Positions 16,091 through 25,832 of a DNA stretch of 64,000 nt are shown here, in pieces. Each line of letters starts with the position of its first letter. The stretch's first letter is position 1. Under the pieces are notes generated by a model. The model was not told the DNA's origin and made no database searches. It saw nothing but the letters and a program-made list of their open reading frames with translations. The position numbers and the translations under genes are program-made. Source of the stretch: Chlorobaculum parvum NCIB 8327 (lineage in GTDB: Bacteria; Bacteroidota; Chlorobiia; Chlorobiales; Chlorobiaceae); NCBI RefSeq assembly GCF_000020505.1, contig NC_011027.1:1782001-1846000 (forward strand), read 5' to 3'.

Positions 16091-17897
16091 ATGAGTGTTC
16101 AATTATGGACCTACCTTATCGTAGGCCTGACCTTTGCGCTCTATATCGCCATTGCGGTATGGGCGAAGGCTGGTTCAACGAAAGAGTTCTATGTTGCCGG
16201 TGCGGGTGTTCCACCGCTGATGAACGGCATGGCAACCGCTGCAGACTGGATGTCGGCGGCTTCATTTATTTCGATGGCCGGTCTCATTTCTTTCATGGGT
16301 TATGACGGCTCGGTTTATCTGATGGGCTGGACGGGCGGCTACGTGCTGCTGGCTCTTCTGCTCGCCCCCTACCTCAGAAAGTTCGGCAAGTTCACCGTGC
16401 CCGATTTCGTGGGTGACCGTTACTACTCGAACGTGGCCCGCACCGTGGCTGTCATCTGCGCAATCTTCGTGTCGTTCACCTACGTGGCCGGCCAGATGCG
16501 CGGCGTCGGCGTGGTGTTCTCCCGCTTCCTTGAAGTAGACATCAACATGGGTATTTTCATCGGCATGGCTATCGTGTTCTTCTACGCCGTGCTTGGTGGC
16601 ATGAAAGGCATCACCTACACCCAGGTCGCCCAGTACTGCGTGCTGATCTTCGCCTACATGGTTCCGGCTATCTTCCTTTCGCTGATGATTGCAGGAACCC
16701 CGATTCCACAGCTCGGACTTGGTGGCACCGGTTCTGACGGCGTTTACCTGCTCGACAAGCTCGATGGACTGTCTCAACAGCTCGGCTTTGCGGCCTACAC
16801 CACCGGCTCGAAACCGATGATCGACGTCTTTGCGATCACCGTCGCTCTGATGGTAGGTACTGCCGGTCTTCCGCACGTTATCGTTCGCTTCTTCACCGTG
16901 CCGAAGGTTCGCGACGCCCGCGTCTCGGCTGGCTGGGCTCTGCTCTTCATCGCCCTGCTCTACACCACGGCTCCGGCAATTGCAGCTTTCGCCCGTATCA
17001 ACCTGATCGACACGGTCAGCGACAAGAGCTATGCTGCCTTGGCTGAAAATCCAAAAACCCAGTGGTTCGAAAAATGGGAAAAAACCGGTCTGCTGGCATG
17101 GATGGACAAAAACAACGATGGCAAGATTCAGTACCTTGGTAAAAATGCCAACGGTGGTGATGCTTTTGAGGGCAAACCGTCGTTCACCTCTGAAACCGGC
17201 CCGGCAGGACAGATGCTGCTTTCCAACGCACCGACCGACAACGCCAACGAGCTCTACATCGACAAGGACATCATGGTGCTTGCCAACCCGGAAATCGGCC
17301 AGCTGCCGAACTGGGTGATCGCACTGGTTGCCGCTGGTGGTCTTGCCGCCGCTCTTTCGACGGCTGCCGGTCTCCTGCTGGTCATCTCGACCTCGGTGTC
17401 GCATGACCTCATCAAGAAGCAGATCAACCCCAACATCAGCGAAAGCGCCGAGCTGATGTATGCCCGTATCGCCGTGGCCATCGCGATCTGCATCGCCGGC
17501 TATCGCCGGCTACTTCGGCATCAACCCGCCCGGCTTCGTGGCACAGGTTGTGGCCTTCGCGTTCGGTCTGGCCGCTTCGTCGTTCTTCCCGGTCATCATC
17601 CTCGGCATCTTCTCTAAGAGGATGAACAAAGAGGGCGCGATCGCCGGTATGCTTACCGGTCTGATCTTCACGGCTGCCTACATCATCAACTTCAAGTTCA
17701 TCAACCCTGGTGACAACAACCCGGAACACTGGCTCCTCGGCATCTCGCCGGAAGGCATCGGTACGGTGGGTATGGTGATCAACTTCGTGGTCAGCTTCGT
17801 GGTTTCGCGGATCACTCCTGCACCTCCGGAAGAGATTCAGGAGCTGGTTGACAGCCTGCGCTATCCTAAAGGCGCTGGTGAAGCTTCGGCACACTGA
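16091..17897 (+). pseudogene. Sodium:solute symporter (SSS family), frameshifted by a 10-bp tandem duplication
   Basis: The first frame (16091 to about 17505) encodes an SSS transporter with about 13 helices, including ATAADWMSAASFISMAG, VPDFVGDRYYSN and LAAALSTAAGLLLVIS. The C-terminal part (GYFGINPPGFVAQVVAFAFG onward to 17897) continues in another frame. At 17492-17511 the decamer ATCGCCGGCT occurs twice in tandem. Removing one copy restores one open frame of about 600 residues. As written the product stops at 17617 with about 35 foreign residues and lacks the last helices. A loop at about residues 339-350 (DKNNDGKIQYLG) resembles a calcium-binding EF-hand. It pairs with the DUF4212 gene. 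It may be a true pseudogene, a phase-variable gene or an assembly error. Confidence 0.85.
17492..17511 (+). repeat. Tandem 10-bp duplication causing the symporter frameshift
   Basis: ATCGCCGGCT at 17492-17501 is repeated exactly at 17502-17511. Ten is not a multiple of three, so the frame shifts by +1. Confidence 0.9.
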
Positions 17898-17921
17898 TTC
17901 CGAACACAACCATCGACAAAC

Positions 17922-17955
17922 AAAAAAAGGCGTGGAACCATCCGCGCCTTTTTTT
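17922..17955 (+). terminator. Rho-independent terminator after the symporter
   Basis: An 8-bp stem GGCGTGGA (17929-17936) / TCCGCGCC (17941-17948), with one G-T pair, is flanked by A- and T-runs. Confidence 0.88.
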
Positions 17956-18003
17956 GTTATCATAAATCCGGAAACCCAGTAACGCAGACTGCACGATTTC
18001 GTC

Positions 18004-19893
18004 ATGGCCGACACCTCCGCAACAATACCGGAAAAGCCCGCACGCGAAACACTTGCTGAAAAGCTCGCCTCGCTGCCAACTTCGCCCGGCGTGTACCGGT
18101 TCAGCAATGCGGCAGGCACGGTGATCTATGTCGGCAAAGCACGAAACCTGCGCAACCGGGTTCGCTCCTACTTCAACAGTCAGGGGCGCCAGCCGGGCAA
18201 AACCGCCGTGCTGGTGAGCCACATCGCCGATCTGAACGTCATCATCACCTCATCGGAGGTCGAGGCGCTGATTCTCGAAAACAACCTCATCAAGGAGCTG
18301 AAGCCGCGCTACAACGTCAACCTCAAGGATGACAAAAGCTACCCCTACGTGGTCATCACCAACGAGCGGTTCCCGCGCATTTTTCTGACGCGGCAGGTTC
18401 GGCGTGACGGCTCGCAGTACTTCGGCCCCTACACCGAAGCTTCCCAGCTCCGGCTGATTCTCGACCTAATCGGCTCGATCTTTCCGGTGAGAAGCTGCAA
18501 ATACAAGCTCACCGAAGAGGCGGTCGCAGCAGGCAAGTACCGGGTCTGCCTCGACTACCACATCCACAAATGCAAAGGGCCGTGCGAAGGGCTGCAATCG
18601 GAGGAGGAGTACCAGGCGATGATCCGCGAGATCGTCACCCTTCTCAAAGGAAAAACCTCGGCGCTTGTGCGCGACCTGACTGCCGAAATGCAGCAGAAAG
18701 CCGCGGAATTGAAGTTCGAGGAAGCGGCCACGCTGAAAGCACAGATCGAAGGACTGAAGCGTTACGCCGAACGGCAGAAGGTGGTAAGCAACGAACCGGT
18801 TGACCGCGACGTATTCGCCATAGCGACCGGCGAGGAGGACGCCTGCGGGGTGATCTTCCGCATCCGCGAGGGCAAGCTCATCGGCTCGCGCCACACCTAT
18901 CTGACCAACACCGGCAACACGCCGCTGCCGAACCTGCTCGCCTCGTTCCTCGAACACTACTACCTGGAAACGCCCGACCTTATCCCGCAGGAGATATTCC
19001 TGCAAGCCGAGCTGCCGGAGGAGGAGCTTGAAGCGCTGCGCCAGCTCCTCGCATCACGCCAGACCGGGCAGCGGCAGGTGCGCTTCACGGTACCGCGCAT
19101 CGGTGAAAAGGCGCAGCTCATCGCCATGTGCCTCGACAACGCCGAGCACCACCTGCACGAATTCATGGTGCAGAAGCGGCTCCGCGGCGAGATGTCGCGC
19201 AAGTCACCAGCTCTTGAATCACTCAAGCAGGTGCTGCATCTCGACAAGCTTCCCGAACGGATCGAGTGCTTCGACAACTCGCATTTTCAGGGCACCGATT
19301 ACGTCAGCTCGATGGTCACCTTCGTCTTAGGCAAACCGAAAAAATCGGATTACCGAAAGTTCAAACTGAAAAGCTTCGAGGGCTCGGACGACTACGCCGC
19401 CATGCAAGAAGCGGTCACCCGGCGCTACAGCGGAACACTTGCCGAGGAGCTGCCGATGCCCGATCTGGTGCTCATCGACGGCGGCAAGGGGCAGGTCAAC
19501 GTAGCCTGGAAAGCCTTGCAGGAACTCGGCATCGACGTCCCGGTGGCAGGCCTGGCCAAACGGCTCGAAGAGATTTTCGTACCGAACGAGCGCGACCCGT
19601 ACAACCTGCCGAAAACCTCCCCGGCGCTCAAGCTTTTGCAACAATTGCGTGACGAAGCGCACCGCTTCGCCATCACCTACCACCGCAAGCTCCGGAGCGA
19701 CCGGACCATCCGCACCGAGCTGACCGGCATCAAGGGTGTGGGCGAAAAAAGCGCCGAAAAGCTGCTGAGCCGCTTCGGATCTGTCGAAACCGTCGCAAAA
19801 GCCTCGATCGAAGAACTTTCTGAAGTAACCGGAAGAAAAACTGCCGAAAGCATTTACCGCTATTTCCGGCAGCAGGATGCCGATCAACCATAA
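18004..19893 (+). CDS. uvrC: Excinuclease ABC subunit C
   Basis: 629 residues. It makes the 3' and 5' incisions in nucleotide excision repair with UvrAB. The GIY-YIG nuclease is at residues ~27-105 (SPGVYRF, IYVGKARNLRNRVRSYF). The UVR motif is near 215 (FEEAATLKAQIEGLKRYA). The RNase H-like nuclease follows (ECFDNSHFQGTDYVSSMV, VLIDGGKGQVN), with C-terminal helix-hairpin-helix repeats (LTGIKGVGEKSAEKLLSRFG). The length is normal. It starts a plus-strand run of housekeeping genes. Confidence 0.97.
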   Translation: MADTSATIPEKPARETLAEKLASLPTSPGVYRFSNAAGTVIYVGKARNLRNRVRSYFNSQGRQPGKTAVLVSHIADLNVIITSSEVEALILENNLIKELKPRYNVNLKDDKSYPYVVITNERFPRIFLTRQVRRDGSQYFGPYTEASQLRLILDLIGSIFPVRSCKYKLTEEAVAAGKYRVCLDYHIHKCKGPCEGLQSEEEYQAMIREIVTLLKGKTSALVRDLTAEMQQKAAELKFEEAATLKAQIEGLKRYAERQKVVSNEPVDRDVFAIATGEEDACGVIFRIREGKLIGSRHTYLTNTGNTPLPNLLASFLEHYYLETPDLIPQEIFLQAELPEEELEALRQLLASRQTGQRQVRFTVPRIGEKAQLIAMCLDNAEHHLHEFMVQKRLRGEMSRKSPALESLKQVLHLDKLPERIECFDNSHFQGTDYVSSMVTFVLGKPKKSDYRKFKLKSFEGSDDYAAMQEAVTRRYSGTLAEELPMPDLVLIDGGKGQVNVAWKALQELGIDVPVAGLAKRLEEIFVPNERDPYNLPKTSPALKLLQQLRDEAHRFAITYHRKLRSDRTIRTELTGIKGVGEKSAEKLLSRFGSVETVAKASIEELSEVTGRKTAESIYRYFRQQDADQP

Positions 19894-19987
19894 ACGCACC
19901 TTCCGGAAAGGGCTCTTTTTTTGAAAAAAAATCTGCTATATTTTCTCGTGTGATTTTTTATGATCGTGAAAGCTTGAAAAAGCGTGT

Positions 19988-21385
19988 ATGAGTCTGCTTG
20001 ATTTTTTTGATGATGACCAGAACTATTCGGCGGAAGATTTTCCATACCGTCCGGAAGGGGATTCCGACCCCGATTTAATCCACGATCCCGAAGAACTGAT
20101 CGACCTGATCGCCCGCCTCAACGAAGAGGGCGTGTACGATCAGTCGCTTGTTGCAGCCCGCCGACTTGAAGAACTCGCCCCATACAATGCGGAAACCTGG
20201 TTTCACCTGGGCAACAGCCTGACGCTCAACAGCCTGTTTGACGAAGCGCTCGAAGCGTTCCAGCACGCCATGGTGCTCAGCCCCGCAGATAGCGAAATGA
20301 CCCTCAACCTCGCGCTGGCGTACTTCAATACCGGAAAGCTCGAAGAGGCGCTCGATGAAATCGACAGGGTCGTGACCGATTCGACCACCGAAAAGGAGAC
20401 GCACTTCTATCGTGGGCTCATTCTCCAGCGACTCGAACGGTTCGATGAGGCCGAAGGCCATTTCAGCCACAGCCTCAGCTTCGACCCGGAGTTCGCCGAG
20501 GCCTGGTACGAGCTGGCTTATTCGCGCGATATCCTCGGCAAGCTGGACGAAGCCCTCGTCGCTTACGACAAAGCCATCGATCTCGATCCGTACAACATCA
20601 ACGCCTGGTACAACAAGGGCCTTGTACTGAGCAAGCTCAAACGCTACAGCGAAGCGCTTGAGGCTTACGACATGGCGCTGGCCATTTCGGACGATTTCAG
20701 CTCGGCATGGTACAACCGCGCCAATGTGCTGGCCATCACAGGCAGAATCGAAGAGGCTGCCGAAAGCTATTCGAAAACCCTTGAGATCGAACCGGACGAA
20801 ATCAACGCGCTCTACAATCTCGGCATCGCAAGGGAAGAGCTCGAAGAGTACGAACAGGCCATCGCCTGCTACAACCGCTGCATCGAGCTGAACCCCGAGT
20901 TCGCCGACGCCTGGTTCGCGCTCGCCTGCTGCTACGAAGCTCAGGAAAAGTACGAAGCGTCCCTGGAGTCCATCGGCCATGCACTTTCGGAAATACCGGA
21001 AAGCCTCGACTTCCTTCTGCTCAAGGCGGAGATCGAATACAACCTCGGTCGGCTCGACCAGTCACGCCGCACCTACGAAACCATCATCCCGCTGGAGCCG
21101 GAAAGCCCACAGATCTGGCTCGACTATGCGATGGTGCTGCGCGAGGCCGGTGCAATGGACGACTCCATCCGCGCCCTCGAAGAGTCCATCTCGCTGCAAC
21201 CGTTCTCGGCGGAAGCGCACTTCGAGATCGCCGCAACCTACTTCGCGATGGGCGACAATCAGAGCACGGTCAAGGCGCTCAGCAAAGCCTTCAAGATCGA
21301 TCCTGACAAGAAGCAGCTCTTCCAGAGCACCTTCCCTGAACTTTATCAGCAGGATGCGGTGCGCAGGCTGCTCGACATTTCCTGA
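19988..21385 (+). CDS. Tetratricopeptide-repeat protein
   Basis: 465 residues, almost entirely 34-residue TPR units (about 11), for example [40 protein letters not shown] and [19 protein letters not shown]. The N-terminus is acidic ([19 protein letters not shown]). No signal peptide or membrane helix is seen, so it is probably a cytoplasmic scaffold with unknown partners. It lies between uvrC (94 bp) and aroE (21 bp) and is likely cotranscribed with aroE. Confidence 0.88.
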   Translation: MSLLDFFDDDQNYSAEDFPYRPEGDSDPDLIHDPEELIDLIARLNEEGVYDQSLVAARRLEELAPYNAETWFHLGNSLTLNSLFDEALEAFQHAMVLSPADSEMTLNLALAYFNTGKLEEALDEIDRVVTDSTTEKETHFYRGLILQRLERFDEAEGHFSHSLSFDPEFAEAWYELAYSRDILGKLDEALVAYDKAIDLDPYNINAWYNKGLVLSKLKRYSEALEAYDMALAISDDFSSAWYNRANVLAITGRIEEAAESYSKTLEIEPDEINALYNLGIAREELEEYEQAIACYNRCIELNPEFADAWFALACCYEAQEKYEASLESIGHALSEIPESLDFLLLKAEIEYNLGRLDQSRRTYETIIPLEPESPQIWLDYAMVLREAGAMDDSIRALEESISLQPFSAEAHFEIAATYFAMGDNQSTVKALSKAFKIDPDKKQLFQSTFPELYQQDAVRRLLDIS

Positions 21386-21406
21386 ACCGAAGGTTCAACG
21401 CTCCTC

Positions 21407-22297
21407 GTGTCAAAACGGCAGGCAATAAAGGTTTTCGGACTCATCGGCAGGAATGTCGATTACTCGTGGTCGCCGCTGATTCACAACACGGCGTTTCAGG
21501 CCCTCGGACTTCCCAGCATCTATACCATCTTCAATATCGCCGCTCCGGAACTGGTGGGCAACGCCCTCACCGGAGCTCGCGCGCTCGGCATCGCCGGGTT
21601 CAACGTCACCATTCCGTACAAGAAAACCGTCGTCCCATTCCTTGACGAGCTGTCACCGGAAGCGCAGGCCATCGGCGCGGTGAACACCATCGTTAACGAC
21701 AATGGCCGCCTGACTGGGCACAATACCGACATCGCCGGATTCGCCGCGCCGCTGCTGCCGATGGCGGAGCAAATTCACGGCAAGCCGGTCTGCATCTTCG
21801 GAAATGGCGGAGCTGCCCTCGCCGCTGTCGAGGCGTTTCGACTCCACTTCCACCCTTCGTCGGTACGGCTCATGGTTCGGAATCTCGAAAAAGCCGAAGC
21901 GATGCTCGAAGGGTACGCACACCGCGAGCTGGTCGAGCCCTGCCTGACCGCAGAGCTTGACACGCCGGATGGCGAACGGCTACTCGGCGAGTGCTGCGTC
22001 ATCGTCAACGCAACGCCCATCGGCACAGCCGGGCGGAGTGACGCCATCCAAAGCGTCGTACCAGCGAGACGCAAGCTGCTGCACGAAGGCCAGATCGTCT
22101 ATGATATGGTGTACAATCCGCTCGAAACGCCACTGCTCGCCGAAGCACGCGCAGCTGGCGCCGAGACCATTTCGGGCATCGAGATGCTCATCGGCCAGGC
22201 AGCCCGCTCCTTCTCGATCTGGACTGGTCAGGAGATGCCCGTCGACACCGTCAGAAAAACCGTGCTCGACGAAATCGAAATCAGCGTAAATGTCTGA
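21407..22297 (+). CDS. aroE: Shikimate dehydrogenase
   Basis: 296 residues with a GTG start. It reduces 3-dehydroshikimate to shikimate with NADPH in aromatic amino-acid synthesis. Signatures are [17 protein letters not shown] (shikimate binding), FNVTIPYKK with the catalytic Lys, GAVNTIV, the nucleotide loop [14 protein letters not shown] and [12 protein letters not shown]. The length is normal. Confidence 0.94.
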   Translation: MSKRQAIKVFGLIGRNVDYSWSPLIHNTAFQALGLPSIYTIFNIAAPELVGNALTGARALGIAGFNVTIPYKKTVVPFLDELSPEAQAIGAVNTIVNDNGRLTGHNTDIAGFAAPLLPMAEQIHGKPVCIFGNGGAALAAVEAFRLHFHPSSVRLMVRNLEKAEAMLEGYAHRELVEPCLTAELDTPDGERLLGECCVIVNATPIGTAGRSDAIQSVVPARRKLLHEGQIVYDMVYNPLETPLLAEARAAGAETISGIEMLIGQAARSFSIWTGQEMPVDTVRKTVLDEIEISVNV

Positions 22298-22384
22298 TCC
22301 AGTGGTTTGAAAATCAGCCCTGGTGATGATATTTTACGTTTTGAATGCACGATACACCCGTCCCCAACATTAACACTCTTTTCA

Positions 22385-22867
22385 ATGGTACAATTTTACC
22401 TCCTGACGTTGGTATTCATCGTCGTCGATCGCTTCGCAAAACTATTTGCGATCAACGTACTAAGAGACCTCCCCAACGGGATCGTGCTCGTACCGGACTG
22501 GTTCAAACTTATGTACGCCGAAAACCTTGGCATTGCTTTCGGGTTGCGATTACTACCGCCCGAAGGCATTCTGCTGTTAGCCCTCGCTATCTCCGCTGGG
22601 CTAACTTGGTATGTCTGGATATCGCAAAACCGCAGCCCGTTGTTCATCTTAACCTTCGCGCTCATCCTGGGCGGAGGTCTCGGCAACCTCATTGACCGCT
22701 TAATATTCGGCCATGTTGTTGACTTCATCTATTTCGATATTTACCAAGGAACACTTTTCGGCAAATACGTATCGCTCTGGCCGATCTTCAACATCGCCGA
22801 TGCGTGCATCACCATCGGCGCGTGCCTGCTGTTTTTCTTTCACGATAAGATTTTCAACCCGCGATAA
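22385..22867 (+). CDS. lspA: Lipoprotein signal peptidase (signal peptidase II)
   Basis: 160 residues from the ATG at 22385. The longer frame from 22307 adds a non-conserved leader and is not preferred. Four hydrophobic helices are visible. Conserved blocks are DRFAKLFAI, NLGIAFGL, GGGLGNLIDRLIFGHVVDFI and FNIADACI. The two aspartates in the last two blocks form the membrane aspartyl protease site that cleaves prolipoproteins. Lipoproteins in this window (Sel1 protein, lipocalin) would be substrates. Confidence 0.93.
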   Translation: MVQFYLLTLVFIVVDRFAKLFAINVLRDLPNGIVLVPDWFKLMYAENLGIAFGLRLLPPEGILLLALAISAGLTWYVWISQNRSPLFILTFALILGGGLGNLIDRLIFGHVVDFIYFDIYQGTLFGKYVSLWPIFNIADACITIGACLLFFFHDKIFNPR

Positions 22868-22869
22868 CC

Positions 22870-23649
22870 ATGACGTCGTCCTCCCTGGCCGACATCCACT
22901 GCCACCTCTCGTTCCCGGAGTTCGACGAAGACCGCGAGCAGGTGATCGAGCGGCTCCGGGAGGCGGGCGTCGGACTACTCATCGATCCCGGCACCTGCGC
23001 TGAATCGAGCCGTCGTTCGATCGAACTTGCCGACCGCTACGATTTTATCTACGCCAATGTCGGCCTGCATCCGCATGAGGTAACCGCTCAACTGAGCCCG
23101 GATCGTTATGATGAGCTTGAAACATTGGCACGATCGGAAAAGGTGGTCGGCATCGGCGAGATCGGGCTCGACTATCACTGGCCAGACCACCATCCGGAAG
23201 CTCAGCAGGAGGCGTTTCGCGAAATGCTCCGCATGGCTACTCGCCTGGACCTGCCGGTGGTGATCCACTGCCGCGACGCCTGGCCCGACATGCTGCGCAT
23301 CCTCGGCGAAGAGCGCTCGTCAGCGCTGAGAGGCGCAATGCACTGCTTTTCGGGAGACATCGAAATGGCGCAACACTGCATCGAGCTCGGCCTGAAACTC
23401 TCGATTCCCGGCATCGTTACCTACAAGAAATCGACCCTGCCCGAAGTGGTACAGGCCGTCGGTCTGGATGACCTGCTTTCCGAAACCGACGCCCCCTACC
23501 TTGCGCCGGTTCCCAAACGAGGCAAACGGAACGAACCGGCATTCGTGAAGCACACCGTCAACAAAATCGCCGACCTTCGTCCTGAGCCGTTCGAAGAGGT
23601 CACCGGAGCCCTGTTCAGCAATGCAAAAGAGCTGTTCGCCATTGCGTAA
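22870..23649 (+). CDS. TatD family metal-dependent DNase
   Basis: 259 residues, starting 2 bp after lspA, so translationally linked. The amidohydrolase-type metal ligands of TatD proteins are present: ADIHCHLSF, GEIGLDYHW, VIHCRDAW, MHCFSGD and LSETDAPYLAP. Members are 3'-5' exonucleases or deoxyribonucleases thought to act in DNA repair or turnover. Confidence 0.93.
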   Translation: MTSSSLADIHCHLSFPEFDEDREQVIERLREAGVGLLIDPGTCAESSRRSIELADRYDFIYANVGLHPHEVTAQLSPDRYDELETLARSEKVVGIGEIGLDYHWPDHHPEAQQEAFREMLRMATRLDLPVVIHCRDAWPDMLRILGEERSSALRGAMHCFSGDIEMAQHCIELGLKLSIPGIVTYKKSTLPEVVQAVGLDDLLSETDAPYLAPVPKRGKRNEPAFVKHTVNKIADLRPEPFEEVTGALFSNAKELFAIA

Positions 23650-23759
23650 CTGATGCTATGGCCGGATTTTGAAATTCATGGTAACTTACGTAGGTTGATC
23701 GACGCCAGCAGCCGGAAAACGGCTGGGCGACCTGCCAGAAAACGAGATCACAGAACAAC

Positions 23760-24449
23760 ATGAACACCACGCAGAACAAGAACGCGTTTGATGATTCAAC
23801 GCTGGCCGACGGCTGGCTTGAAATCGTCATGCTCCATAAAAATAAAATCATCATCCTCGTCTCGGTCATTCTGCTTGCGGCGGGCGGAAGTTTCTACTGG
23901 TTACAGAAGAGCCGCGTCGATGAACAGCAGGCCTCGGCTGCACTGTCGAAGCTCATCCCTGCTATCGAAGTGGCAAGCGAAACCGGCGATACTGACAACG
24001 CGAAGCTGGTAAGCAACATGCAAACCATCATCAAGCGCTGGGGCTACACGCCGAGCGGCAACAAAACCAGGCTTTATCTGGCAACGCTTTGGTACAACAA
24101 TGGCAAGACCAGTGAAGCGCTTGCGCTCTACGAAAAGGTCAAGAGCGACAACAAGGATCTCCAAGCCGCAGCAATCGCCGGAGCTGCCGCCTGCCACGTG
24201 CAGGACAAGCAATTCACCAAAGCCGCAACCGCATACGCAAAAGCATCGGAAACGGCTGAAAACGAAGCCCTCAAGGCGATGTACCTCAACAAGGCCGCAG
24301 ACAGTTACGTGCTTGACGAGCAACCTGCCGAAGCGGTCAAACAGCTTGAAAAGGTCATCAAATCCTGGCCCGAAACCAGCTCGGCTGTGGTCGCCAACCG
24401 CACTCTCTGGCGTCTTGAAGGCGCAGGCGTCCCGATTCCGCAACTCTGA
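23760..24449 (+). CDS. Membrane-anchored TPR protein (YfgM-like)
   Basis: 229 residues. An N-terminal cytoplasmic stretch (~25 residues) precedes one transmembrane helix (IIILVSVILLAAGGSFYWLQ, ~27-46) and a helical TPR region (ARLYLATLWYNNGKTSEALA-type units). This architecture matches the YfgM/TPR_21 family, which in E. coli associates with the SecYEG translocon and the periplasmic chaperone PpiD. Here the next gene is a cyclophilin-type prolyl isomerase, which fits a folding role, but this is inference. Confidence 0.75.
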   Translation: MNTTQNKNAFDDSTLADGWLEIVMLHKNKIIILVSVILLAAGGSFYWLQKSRVDEQQASAALSKLIPAIEVASETGDTDNAKLVSNMQTIIKRWGYTPSGNKTRLYLATLWYNNGKTSEALALYEKVKSDNKDLQAAAIAGAAACHVQDKQFTKAATAYAKASETAENEALKAMYLNKAADSYVLDEQPAEAVKQLEKVIKSWPETSSAVVANRTLWRLEGAGVPIPQL

Positions 24450-24476
24450 ATTTTTCCGACACTCAAACAGCAGAAC

Positions 24477-24965
24477 ATGCCAGCACAATTCATTATCAAG
24501 ACCAGCATGGGAGACATTGCGATCTCCCTGTACGACGACACCCCGCAGCACCGCGACAACTTCATCAAACTCGTTGACGAAAAATACTACGACGGCATCC
24601 GGTTCCACCGGGTCATCGAGGGCTTCATGATCCAGTCGGGCGATCCGCTCTCCCGCCACGACGACAAACGCATGATGCACGGCACCGGCGGCCCCGAGTA
24701 CCGCGTTCCGGCTGAAATCAAGCACTCCAACAAGAAAGGAACGCTTGCCGCCGCGAGGGATAACAACCCGCAGAAAGCCTCGTCGGGCAGCCAGTTCTAC
24801 ATCAACCAGGCCGACAACAACTTCCTCGATGGCGAGTACACCGTGTTCGGCGTCGTTGAGTCCGGAATCGACGTGGTCGATGCGATTGCGGCTGTCGATA
24901 CCGACATGCGCGACAACCCGATCAAACCGGTCACCATCGAAACTATCACCCCGGTAACCGCCTGA
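24477..24965 (+). CDS. Peptidyl-prolyl cis-trans isomerase, cyclophilin type
   Basis: 162 residues, a single-domain cyclophilin without a signal peptide, so cytoplasmic. Motifs are FHRVIEGFMIQSGDP (catalytic Arg and Phe), SSGSQFYINQADNNFLDGEY and VFGVVESGIDVVDAI. It accelerates prolyl-bond isomerisation in protein folding. It follows the TPR membrane protein by 27 bp. Confidence 0.94.
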   Translation: MPAQFIIKTSMGDIAISLYDDTPQHRDNFIKLVDEKYYDGIRFHRVIEGFMIQSGDPLSRHDDKRMMHGTGGPEYRVPAEIKHSNKKGTLAAARDNNPQKASSGSQFYINQADNNFLDGEYTVFGVVESGIDVVDAIAAVDTDMRDNPIKPVTIETITPVTA

Positions 24966-24976
24966 ACGAACCTGTC

Positions 24977-25666
24977 ATGGAAAGCATCTCCTCGAACCTC
25001 GCCGCCGTCAGGGAACAGATCGCCGAGGCCTGCCGCAAAGCGGGCCGAAGTGTGGATGAGGTCACTCTCATCGCCGTTTCCAAAACCAAAAGTGCCGCCG
25101 CCGTACGCAAAGCATGGGAGGCTGGACAGCGGGAGTTCGGGGAGAGCTATGTGCAGGAGTTCCTCGAAAAGTGCGAAGCGCCCGAGCTGTCGGGCCTGCC
25201 GGTTTCGTGGCACTTCATCGGACACCTCCAGTCCAACAAGGTTCGTCAGATCGTCGACAAGGTGACGATGGTGCACGGCATCGACAAGGTTTCGACCGCC
25301 GAGGAGCTGTCCAAACGCGCGGTTCAGCACGGGCTGAACGTCGATTTCCTGCTTGAAGTGAACGTGTCGCGCGAAGGCACGAAGTACGGCCTCGGTCCCG
25401 ACTCGGTGTTGCAGGCCGCCGAAGAGTGCTTCGCTCTGCCGAACGTGCGCCTGCGCGGACTGATGACCATCGCCTCGCCCGATCCGGACACCGCACGCCG
25501 CGAATTCTCGGAGCTGCGCGAAACCCTCGACATGATCCGCAACAACGCTCCCGAACCAGCCGCGCTCTCCGAGCTTTCGATGGGCATGAGCGGCGATTTC
25601 GAGGAAGCCATCCTCGAAGGCGCCACCATGATCCGCATCGGAACGGCAATTTTCGGATGGCGATAA
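24977..25666 (+). CDS. YggS/PLPBP family pyridoxal-phosphate homeostasis protein
   Basis: 229 residues. The PLP lysine lies in LIAVSKTKSAAAVRKAW. Other hallmarks are FIGHLQSNKVRQIV, GLMTIASPD and SMGMSGDFEEAILEGATMIR followed by IGTAIFG. It is a single-domain alanine-racemase-fold protein that binds PLP but has no known catalytic reaction. It affects vitamin B6 and amino-acid balance. It is spaced 11 bp from the cyclophilin gene. Confidence 0.94.
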   Translation: MESISSNLAAVREQIAEACRKAGRSVDEVTLIAVSKTKSAAAVRKAWEAGQREFGESYVQEFLEKCEAPELSGLPVSWHFIGHLQSNKVRQIVDKVTMVHGIDKVSTAEELSKRAVQHGLNVDFLLEVNVSREGTKYGLGPDSVLQAAEECFALPNVRLRGLMTIASPDPDTARREFSELRETLDMIRNNAPEPAALSELSMGMSGDFEEAILEGATMIRIGTAIFGWR

Positions 25667-25742
25667 ATGGATAATTGAAAGAGCTGGCCTCCTCACTTGC
25701 TCTTGTTGCATTTATCCACTGTCAACTGTCAATTATCAACTC
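25667..25742. repeat. Dispersed intergenic repeat (GGATAATTG / GTCAATTATCAAC type)
   Basis: ATGGATAATTG immediately follows the yggS-like stop. TTTATCCACTGTCAACTGTC and AATTATCAAC follow at 25711-25740. The latter belongs to the same family as the copies at 7280 and 7697 in the hyp operon. Confidence 0.6.
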
Positions 25743-25832
25743 CTCCCCGCCTTTCATCTCTCCCCGTAGCTGCTTATATTTAATGTCTTTTTTGCATGCC
25801 GTTTTAAATCCATCAAAACCACAGGGAATATC

